This document shows positions 51,845-59,843 of a stretch of 64,000 nucleotides of DNA, one piece after another. Both the position numbers and the translations under genes were made by a program. Origin of the DNA: Paludibacter sp. (lineage in GTDB: Bacteria > Bacteroidota > Bacteroidia > Bacteroidales > Paludibacteraceae); contig JAFLKK010000008.1 in the NCBI GenBank assembly GCA_019163375.1, positions 310,001 to 374,000 on the forward strand, read 5' to 3'. The notes under the pieces are model-generated. The model was not told where the DNA came from, did no database searches, and worked only from the letters and a program-made list of their open reading frames with translations. Position 1 is the first letter of the stretch. Each line of letters starts with the position of its first letter.

Positions 51845-54435
51845 TGGCAAACAGTTTAGAATTTCGTGTTAGTACAGGGCTCAAAGATATAATTGGCAAA
51901 GATTTAATTACCGATGAATTTATTGCTGTATTTGAACTTGTCAAAAACTCTTATGATGCAAGAGCCAAAAATGTTTCAATAACGATTGAAGATGATAAAA
52001 TTGTTATTGCGGATGATGGGAAAGGCATGTCGTTAGATGATCTGAATAACAAGTGGCTATTTGTAGCTTTTTCTGCAAAAAAAGATGGAACAGAAGATGA
52101 ATATTTAAATCAAGATAAATCTTATCGAGATAAAATTCAAGAAAGACGTCATTACGCGGGTGCAAAAGGTATTGGAAGATTTTCTTGTGACCGTTTAGGT
52201 CGATTTCTTACTGTAATAACACAAAAAGAAAAATTAGATTTAATTGAACAGATTAAAGTTGATTGGAGTAAATTTGAAGTTGACCAAAAAGAAGTTTTCC
52301 AGAAAGTGAAAGTCGATCATGATACAATAAAAGAATATTGTATACCTTTTCCAAAGGATTCTTTAAATGGAACTATCTTGGAGATAACAGGTTTATATAC
52401 AAATTGGAATCGAGAACGTTTGAAACAACTAAAACACTCGCTTGAAAAATTAATAAATCCATTTTCAGAAACAAATGACTTTAATATTGAAATTATTTGC
52501 AAAAGAGAGGAGATCGAAGATAATACTAAAGATAATGGGGGTATTTACAAATATATTGAAAGAGATAGAGTTAATGGTCCTGTAAAGAATTCAATACTCC
52601 AAATACTTGAAATTAAGACAACTCAATTAAGTGTAGAAATTAATTCAGAATCAATAACTAGCAAAATCATTGATAGAGGCAATTTGATTTATAGCATTAA
52701 AGAAAAGAATAGTGATTTTCCATTTCTTTCTAATTTGAGAATGGATCTGTTTTTTTTAAACAATTCTGCAAAAAATAATTTCACTCGTAAGATGGGTATT
52801 GAGCCTGTAAATTTCGGGTCGATATTCCTTTTTAAGAATGGGTTTCGTGTACAGCCATATGGTAATCCTGGAGATGATAGTTGGGGATTAGATTATCGAG
52901 CTCAGCAGGGATACAATAGATTCTTAGGAACTCGAGATTTATTTGGAAGAATTGAGATACAAACTGATGACACGGACCAATTCAAAGAAGTTTCTAGTCG
53001 AGATGGGGGACTTGTAGAGACATTTGGTTATTATCAAATAATGAAAGCCTTTAAAGAAAAAGGGTTAGTTAGATTAGAAAGATACGTAGTTGGAGTACTT
53101 TGGGGAGAGGGTTTCAAACGAAAAAAATATTTTGGAGAAGGCAAAGATGCAAATTTGACTGCTGATAATTATAGGAAGAATCTTCAAGATTATGATAAGA
53201 TTTCTGATAATGTCAATTCGGTAAAATCCAATTTGGGAAGTAAAATTGATTTTATACAAATCATTAAAAGTTTAGCCTCAAATAAGGATGTTGAAATACT
53301 TGAATATGATAAAGAATTTATCAATCTAATTAACGATAAACTAGATGAAAATCAATCAAGATTTATCTCTGATTTGCATGATATTGCAGAACAGACCCAT
53401 GATGAGGAACTAAAAGAGAAAATTTTAGATGAAGAAAAGAGATATCAACAATTATTATTAGAAAAAGAAGAGGCCGAAAAGAAAGCACTTGATGAAGAAA
53501 ATAAAAGAATTGAGGCTGAATCAAAAGCAAAAAAAGAAGAAGAAGCAAGGATAAGGGCTGAAAAAAAACAGAAAGAAGAAGAAGAAAAAAGAAGATTAGC
53601 TGAGGTTGCAACATTAATAAAAGAAAAGGAAAGGGCAGAAGCAGTTATTGCAAAGCTTCTAGCTGAAAGAACAGCAAAAGAGGAAGCGGAAAAAAGAGTA
53701 AAAGAAGAGCAGGCAAGGATAAAAGCTGAAAACGAAGTCTTAAAAAGAAAAGAACAAATTTCTAGATATAAAGCTGCTGAAACTATTGAATATAAAGATT
53801 TAAGAGACTCTAATCACATTATTGGCGTTTATTCTGATGACATTTCTAAAAAAATATTATTGCTAAAAAGAAAATTAGATAGAGGTCAAGCTATAGATAA
53901 TAATAGTTTAATAAGCTTCATACAAGGAGTTAGTCTTGCTAATGAAAAAATATCGACATTAACACGATTTACTACAAAGTCTGGGTTTTTACAAGCATCA
54001 TTAGAGACAGAAGAAGACATTGTTTCTTACATTTCTAAATATATTAAAAATATATATCAGATTTTATACAAAATTGAGATTGAGATTATTGATAATGGAA
54101 TTTCATTTCAAAAGAAATTTCAACCAATAGAATTATGTGTAGCATTAGATAATATATTGAGTAACTCAAGGAAGAAAAATGCTAAAAAGATAATATTAGA
54201 GTTTGAAAATAGAGGTGAAATGCTTTCTATAAAAATTAGAGATGTAGGCGAGAAATTGTCTGAAAGTATAAAAGATTGGAAATTGATATTTGAAGAGGGG
54301 GTAACTACAACAAAAGGTTCAGGACTTGGGCTAAATCATGTCAAAAGAATCATCGAAGATGATTTAGGTGGTGAAATAATTTATAATCCAGAATATAAAA
54401 ATGGTTTTGAACTAATAATATCAATGAAAAAATGA
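51844..54435 (+). CDS. Double-GHKL protein: N-terminal MORC/Hsp90-like ATPase, coiled coil, C-terminal histidine-kinase-like module
   Basis: ELVKNSYDA / DDGKGM / GAKGIGRFS at the N-terminus; long E/K/A-rich coiled coil; C-terminal ALDNILSNSRKKNAKKI, IFEEGVTTTKGSGLGLNHVKRI. Confidence 0.88.
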   Translation: MANSLEFRVSTGLKDIIGKDLITDEFIAVFELVKNSYDARAKNVSITIEDDKIVIADDGKGMSLDDLNNKWLFVAFSAKKDGTEDEYLNQDKSYRDKIQERRHYAGAKGIGRFSCDRLGRFLTVITQKEKLDLIEQIKVDWSKFEVDQKEVFQKVKVDHDTIKEYCIPFPKDSLNGTILEITGLYTNWNRERLKQLKHSLEKLINPFSETNDFNIEIICKREEIEDNTKDNGGIYKYIERDRVNGPVKNSILQILEIKTTQLSVEINSESITSKIIDRGNLIYSIKEKNSDFPFLSNLRMDLFFLNNSAKNNFTRKMGIEPVNFGSIFLFKNGFRVQPYGNPGDDSWGLDYRAQQGYNRFLGTRDLFGRIEIQTDDTDQFKEVSSRDGGLVETFGYYQIMKAFKEKGLVRLERYVVGVLWGEGFKRKKYFGEGKDANLTADNYRKNLQDYDKISDNVNSVKSNLGSKIDFIQIIKSLASNKDVEILEYDKEFINLINDKLDENQSRFISDLHDIAEQTHDEELKEKILDEEKRYQQLLLEKEEAEKKALDEENKRIEAESKAKKEEEARIRAEKKQKEEEEKRRLAEVATLIKEKERAEAVIAKLLAERTAKEEAEKRVKEEQARIKAENEVLKRKEQISRYKAAETIEYKDLRDSNHIIGVYSDDISKKILLLKRKLDRGQAIDNNSLISFIQGVSLANEKISTLTRFTTKSGFLQASLETEEDIVSYISKYIKNIYQILYKIEIEIIDNGISFQKKFQPIELCVALDNILSNSRKKNAKKIILEFENRGEMLSIKIRDVGEKLSESIKDWKLIFEEGVTTTKGSGLGLNHVKRIIEDDLGGEIIYNPEYKNGFELIISMKK

Positions 54436-55331
54436 GGCTAGAATATAGAATACTATGGGTTGAAGATAATAAATCTTGGTACGAAACGACAAAAGAATTG
54501 TTCACAGATACATTAGATGAACTAGGATTTAGACTTGTTTCGAAAAAGTGTGAGAATATTGATGAGGTAAAAGCTGAAATAAGTAAAAATTGGCTCAAAG
54601 AATATGATTTACTGTTAGTTGATTTCACTCTTAAAAATTCAGAATCAGGAGACAAAATAATAGAATTCATCCGTGGAATTCAAGAACAGCCTATTTTAAC
54701 TGACATTATTTTCTATTCAAGTGCAGTTGAAAATGTTAGAGAAAGTATGCACAAGCTTGGATTAGAAGGCGTTTATTCTGCAGATAGAAATGAGATAGAC
54801 ACAAAGTTTGACCTTGTCGTGAATACAACAATTAAAAAGGTTCAAGACATAAATAATATGAGAGGATTAGTTATGGCTGAAGTTGCAGAACTTGATAACA
54901 AAATGATTGATTTGCTAAAGAGATATGTAGATGGACTTAAATCTGAACAAAAACAAGAATTCATAGATAAAAGGAAAAAACGAGTTCTTGAATCTCTGGA
55001 AAAAATGATCAATGACTTTACAGACATTTCCGAAGTTTCAATTTTTGAACATAGAGATTTTAATACATATCATAAATGGATGTCTGTGAAAAACCTTGTA
55101 AAGAATATTGATGATAAGGACATAAAAACGAAGCTTAATGAATACGAAAAAGAAATTATACAAAAACGAAATAAACTAGCGCATGTAAAAGAAATAACTG
55201 GCGAAAATGGCGAAAGAACTTTAGCAGATGGCGATTTTATTTTTAACGATGAGATATGCCGAGAGATAAGAAAAGATTTGCAGAAACACGCTGAGAATTT
55301 CGAAAAGATTAAAGAAAAACTTACCGTTTAG
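54432..55331 (+). CDS. Receiver-domain protein with C-terminal helical, HEPN-like (RNKLAH) region
   Basis: YRILWVEDN, YDLLLVDFTL, DIIFYSSA receiver motifs; C-terminal EIIQKRNKLAHVKEITG; ATGA overlap with upstream gene. Confidence 0.75.
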   Translation: MRLEYRILWVEDNKSWYETTKELFTDTLDELGFRLVSKKCENIDEVKAEISKNWLKEYDLLLVDFTLKNSESGDKIIEFIRGIQEQPILTDIIFYSSAVENVRESMHKLGLEGVYSADRNEIDTKFDLVVNTTIKKVQDINNMRGLVMAEVAELDNKMIDLLKRYVDGLKSEQKQEFIDKRKKRVLESLEKMINDFTDISEVSIFEHRDFNTYHKWMSVKNLVKNIDDKDIKTKLNEYEKEIIQKRNKLAHVKEITGENGERTLADGDFIFNDEICREIRKDLQKHAENFEKIKEKLTV

Positions 55332-55341
55332 TTTTCATTAA

Positions 55342-56118
55342 ATGAAGGCAGGACAAAGACTTTGGACAAGAGATGAGTTGATTTTATTAATGAATCTTTA
55401 CTGTAAGCTCCCTTTCGGTAAAATGAATCATACCAATTCGTTAATTATCCAATTGGCAGAATTGATAGGAAGAACCCCATCTTCTGTTACTTTAAAGTTA
55501 AGTAATCTTGCTAGCTTTGATCCGTCATTAAGGGCAAGAGGAGTAAGAGGAGCTGTAAATGCAAGTAAACTAGATAAAGAAATATGGGATGAGTTTTATC
55601 AGAATTGGGATAATACTTTGATACAGAGTGAAACATTATTGGCAACTAAAAGCCACTCTACCATAGAAAAAATTAATCATATTGATCTTACAGATTTGCC
55701 CAAAGATGGTATTGAAAAAGAGAGATTGGTAAAGACCAGAGTCAACCAATCAATTTTTAGAAATATTGTGTTGGCAACCTACAACAGCCGCTGTTGTATT
55801 ACCGGTATTGAAAATGCTGAGCTTTTAATTGCTAGTCATATTGTTCCTTGGAGTAAAGACGATAAAAACAGGCTGAACCCTATGAATGGCCTTTGTTTAA
55901 ATTCACTTCACGACAAAGCATTTGATTGTGGTTTAATAGCGATTTCTCCCGATGATTATTCATTAAAAATTTCTCCTACATTAAAAAGCAAGACTATTTC
56001 ACCTGCTATTGAAAGTAATTTTATTGCTTTTGAAAACAAATCTATCATTCTCCCTGATAAGTTTCTGCCATCGAAGGAGTTTCTGGATTATCATTATCAG
56101 CATATTTTCAGAAAGTAA
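55342..56118 (+). CDS. HNH endonuclease (HNH_2-like), putative restriction enzyme
   Basis: RVNQSIFRNIVLATYNSRCCITGIENAELLIASHIVPWSKDDKNRLNPMNGLCLNSLHDKAFDCGLI. Confidence 0.88.
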   Translation: MKAGQRLWTRDELILLMNLYCKLPFGKMNHTNSLIIQLAELIGRTPSSVTLKLSNLASFDPSLRARGVRGAVNASKLDKEIWDEFYQNWDNTLIQSETLLATKSHSTIEKINHIDLTDLPKDGIEKERLVKTRVNQSIFRNIVLATYNSRCCITGIENAELLIASHIVPWSKDDKNRLNPMNGLCLNSLHDKAFDCGLIAISPDDYSLKISPTLKSKTISPAIESNFIAFENKSIILPDKFLPSKEFLDYHYQHIFRK

Positions 56119-56149
56119 TCGCTCCTACTCTATTACCCCCCCAACTACT

Positions 56150-56178
56150 ATCCCCGCATAAGAATGTGGGGATTTTTT
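56150..56178 (+). terminator. Terminator of the four-gene operon
   Basis: atccccgcataagaatgtggggattttttat. Confidence 0.75.
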
Positions 56179-56272
56179 ATGTGTAGGAGTTCGAAAAAAA
56201 ATGAATTTTTACTGAACAAAAAATGCTGATTAAAGTTATAAGATTGGAACTATTTAGATAAATCTACTTGAA

Positions 56273-56851
56273 ATGAACACAGCAACACAAAATTTAGAAA
56301 ACGATCATGTCTATATCCTCAGATTGATAGATGTGATGGGAAAAATGGTATTGAATTGTGCCACCGACACTGTACACATGGAAATGGTGGTAAACCTGAT
56401 AAAGACCTATGCCGATGGTTTTCATCATGCCAAAGAAGAAAAAGTACTATTTCCGCTATTGGTGGAAAAAGGTTTTTCGAATGAACAGGGTCCCGTGTCG
56501 GTTATGCTTCACGAGCATGTGGAAGGGCGTGAATTTGTGACAGGAATCAGCCGCAGAATAGATGTATATAAGGCAGGTAACGTGTCGGCATTGCCCGAAA
56601 TTTACCAGTATATGCAGGGTTATGTAGATTTATTGCGGGCGCATATTGGCAAGGAAAACAATGTGCTTTTCAGAATGGCCGACAAAGCACTGAGCAACGA
56701 CGAACAGTTGAGCCTGCTCAATAAGTTTGCCGCTATTGAAAACCAATACGAGAAGGGACAAATAGCCGAATCGATATTGGAAATTGAGGGGCTGGAGGCA
56801 TTCTATCTGGAAGATGTGCCGGAAACGATTTCGCCGGCTAGCGGACTTTAA
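56273..56851 (+). CDS. Hemerythrin-like HHE domain protein
   Basis: LENDHVYILRLIDVM, FHHAKEEKVLFPLL, MLHEHVEGREF, LLRAHIGKENNVLF. Confidence 0.9.
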   Translation: MNTATQNLENDHVYILRLIDVMGKMVLNCATDTVHMEMVVNLIKTYADGFHHAKEEKVLFPLLVEKGFSNEQGPVSVMLHEHVEGREFVTGISRRIDVYKAGNVSALPEIYQYMQGYVDLLRAHIGKENNVLFRMADKALSNDEQLSLLNKFAAIENQYEKGQIAESILEIEGLEAFYLEDVPETISPASGL

Positions 56852-56981
56852 TCAGTTGATAGTTGACAATTGATAGTTGACAGTTAATAATTTATAATTT
56901 ACAATTATAATAATAGCAATTAATAAATAACCGGACGATACAGCTACTGTAGAAAAGCCGGACTAAAAAAATAGAGAGAGC

Positions 56982-57353
56982 ATGGATGGATACGAATCAA
57001 AACGTCGCGATTTTTTAAAAAAACTGGGGCTTATAGCGAGTGCTACGGTACTTACCGCAACCGGTGCAATAAAACTAACCGAAATTATTGAAGATAAAAT
57101 AGAAGATATTGTACTTACAAAGGAGCAGTCGGCTTTTTTGGATAAGTACGAAAACTGGCTGGAAGCTTTTCACGATATGGCTAAGTTTCAGAAAAAAGAT
57201 CCTGACCACCTGGAAAACAACAAGAAACTGATGGCACTGTCGGAAGACGCTAAGGGCTGGCAAAAAGACCTGATAGAACACATGAAGGACGAAAACTTTG
57301 CGCGGTATTTTATGATCAGAACGGAGAGAATTACGGACACGATAAATGGTTGA
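56982..57353 (+). CDS. Small hypothetical protein with Tat-like signal
   Basis: KRRDFLKKLGLIASATVLTATGA. Confidence 0.6.
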   Translation: MDGYESKRRDFLKKLGLIASATVLTATGAIKLTEIIEDKIEDIVLTKEQSAFLDKYENWLEAFHDMAKFQKKDPDHLENNKKLMALSEDAKGWQKDLIEHMKDENFARYFMIRTERITDTING

Positions 57354-57651
57354 TAGTTGAGAGTTGATAGTTGATAGTTAAGACCCCCTGTCCGTCAGCT
57401 GACGGAGGTTTAAGAGTGGCGGCAGGAAATGACTTGGTATTAAAGTAAATATTAGGGAGCATGCCTTAGATTAAATATCAGAGAATATGTCTTAACCCCC
57501 ATTTGGGGGTAGGGGGTCATATAATACAATTAATAATTGATAATTAATAATTAATAATTATTCTTTGTTGTTGTTATATCAACACTAAGTTGTTTTATCA
57601 AATATCTTTTGTATTTTTACGGCCGAATCATTCACCTAAAAAATCACTCGC

Positions 57652-57933
57652 ATGACTTCTGTAGAAACTGTAGGTTTTCTGGCTTCTCTATTATCGGTAT
57701 TAAATCAATTTCCCCAGGCAATAAAAGTATTTCGGTCGAAAGACACTCATAGCATTTCGCTTGTAATGTATTGTATCGTGGTAGTTTGTATCACACTTTG
57801 GATGGTTTACGGCATCCTTCTACACGACGGACCGCTTATCTGGGCGAACTTATTATCACTCTTCCCTATTACCTACATTTTTATAATGAAACTCCGCAAC
57901 ACAATTATCGGCAAGGATAAATGGGCGATTTAG
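57652..57933 (+). CDS. SemiSWEET-family transporter
   Basis: VGFLASLLSVLNQFPQAIKVFRSKDTHSISLVMY ... LWMVYGILLHDGPLIWANLLSL; three TM segments. Confidence 0.88.
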   Translation: MTSVETVGFLASLLSVLNQFPQAIKVFRSKDTHSISLVMYCIVVVCITLWMVYGILLHDGPLIWANLLSLFPITYIFIMKLRNTIIGKDKWAI

Positions 57934-58091
57934 AGGGAGGGAGAGAGTTGAGAGTTGAGAGTTGAAAGTTCGACCCTCAATCCGTCGGCTGACGGAAATG
58001 GGGGTCTTATTACACGAAATTCGAAAATGAAAATCAATGAGATTTGCGTAATTTGTGTAATTTGCGTTCTATCCTTTCCCTTTGAGACAAC

Positions 58092-58865
58092 TTACATTCT
58101 GAAATCGAAGCGTTCGGTGCGGGTTTCTTCGTAGATGTCGCGATTAAAGCTATACAGGCGTGCCGGCTTGTGCGAAACACCCGTTTGGAACTCGTCCAAC
58201 GGAATGAGATAGGCCATTTTATTGACTTTGCGGCGGTAGTTGCGCTTGTCGTAGGTGGTATTAAAAATTGTTTCGTACAGCTTTTGCATCTCGGTGAGGG
58301 TAAATTTTTCGGGCAATAGCTCAAACACCAACGGCTCGTGCAATAAATCGTAACGTAACTTTTTAAATGCTTCGTCGAAAATCTGGTTGTGGTCGAACAT
58401 AAGCTCCTTCACATCATAAGCATTCTCCCAGTTGGCATCTTCAATCAATTTCGAATTATCTACATCGTTTATATTCAACAAGGAATAAAAACCGACCGTA
58501 ATAACTCTGTCCTCTGCAATACGTGGTTTCAACCACTCGTAATCCACCATATTTATCTTTAAACGGTTAGGATCGCTAAACACCGAAAACTGCTTTACGT
58601 AAATGTTTTCGAGTCCGGTTTGCTCCTTTAAAATACGGGCTGCCGTTGCATCTATATCTTCGTTTCGCTTCACATGATTGCCCGGGAGCTTCCATTCAAT
58701 GTGCGTTTCGCCGTTGAAGGGGATAAACTCGCGACGAACCAACACTTTCAACTCATTTTCGCCATAACCAAAAATGGCACAATCGACAGAAATACTGGGT
58801 AAAAATTCTTTTGCAAATGCCTCCTGGCTAATTCTGTTGGGATTTGGGTTTACTTCTGATTCCAT
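58092..58865 (-). CDS. NUDIX-domain protein with C-terminal winged-helix-like region (NrtR/AraR-type regulator)
   Basis: VDCAIFGYGENELKVLVRRE, WKLPGNHVKRNEDIDATAARILKEQTGL; C-terminal YDKRNYRRKVNKM. Confidence 0.85.
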   Translation of the reverse strand: MESEVNPNPNRISQEAFAKEFLPSISVDCAIFGYGENELKVLVRREFIPFNGETHIEWKLPGNHVKRNEDIDATAARILKEQTGLENIYVKQFSVFSDPNRLKINMVDYEWLKPRIAEDRVITVGFYSLLNINDVDNSKLIEDANWENAYDVKELMFDHNQIFDEAFKKLRYDLLHEPLVFELLPEKFTLTEMQKLYETIFNTTYDKRNYRRKVNKMAYLIPLDEFQTGVSHKPARLYSFNRDIYEETRTERFDFRM

Positions 58866-58953
58866 GCTAATTCGGGCGTATTAAATTTTACTGCTTGTTG
58901 CGTTACTCGGTGTTGTTCGAAAGACAGAGTTGTAAGTACTTTGAAATAAAAAT

Positions 58954-58963
58954 GTCATGACAC
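58954..58963. promoter_or_regulatory. Candidate operator palindrome upstream of the NUDIX regulator
   Basis: Perfect palindrome TGTCATGACA about 90 bp upstream of the start codon. Confidence 0.3.
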
Positions 58964-59029
58964 TTTAATTTTGTGACAAAGATATTGTAAATATGACACT
59001 TCTGTATACATCGCATCTAAAAAAATAAT

Positions 59030-59510
59030 ATTTTTTTTATAGACCTCTATCCCTAAGAGGGTGTCCAATAAGTGTTTTTTTGAACGCAAATTACGCAAAT
59101 AGCACAAATTTTCGCAAATCTCATTTTTATAAATACAAATATATCAGCAATTTATATTTTGTGTCGATTTGCGGTTTTTGCGTAATTTGCGTTCTTTTTT
59201 TTAGACACCCTCGACACAGCACCGTAAGTAACAGAATATGCTGTTAGTCCACACTCGGCAAAGTCCCTCCCTTGTAGGGAGGGATTTAGGGAGAGGTCAA
59301 TAATATTTTTTTACAGACCTCTATCCCTAACCCTTTCTCCATAGGAGAAAGGGGACACAGCACCGTAATTAATGAGAATATACTGTTAGTCCGCAGTCGG
59401 CAAAGTCCCTCCAAAAACTCCATTTCCTATTTCTTTCTCCTTTTGGAGAAAGTATCCGTCAGCTGACGGAGGATAGAGGTAGGGAGGGATTTAGGGAAAG
59501 GTCAAATAAT
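59030..59510. repeat. Duplicated intergenic unit with nested palindromes
   Basis: gacctctatccctaa ... gacacagcaccgtaa ... gaatat[g/a]ctgttagtcc[a/g]ca[c/g]tcggcaaagtccctcc ... gggagggatttaggga present twice. Confidence 0.88.
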
Positions 59511-59843
59511 GTCTTCACAAATACAAACAACATTCGCTTATTTTCACGCTAAAGTTAACTATCTATATACCAATATATTTACATCGAACTACTGTTAAAT
59601 ATCATACTTAGTGTAAAATAAACACACTCTTTGTTTGGAAAATGAAATAATACTGTATATATTTGCAGCATCAAACTTATTGTGCATTTGACACTATAGC
59701 CTGATAAAAACCTTTGAATCTGTACTGACAAGTTATATCAATTAGATGGGAGACATCGGTCCGGTTCAAAATAGAAATTAATCTGTTATCGAAGTTTCGT
59801 CAACTTAAACTCATCAAATTTCAGTTATAACAAACATTATCAC

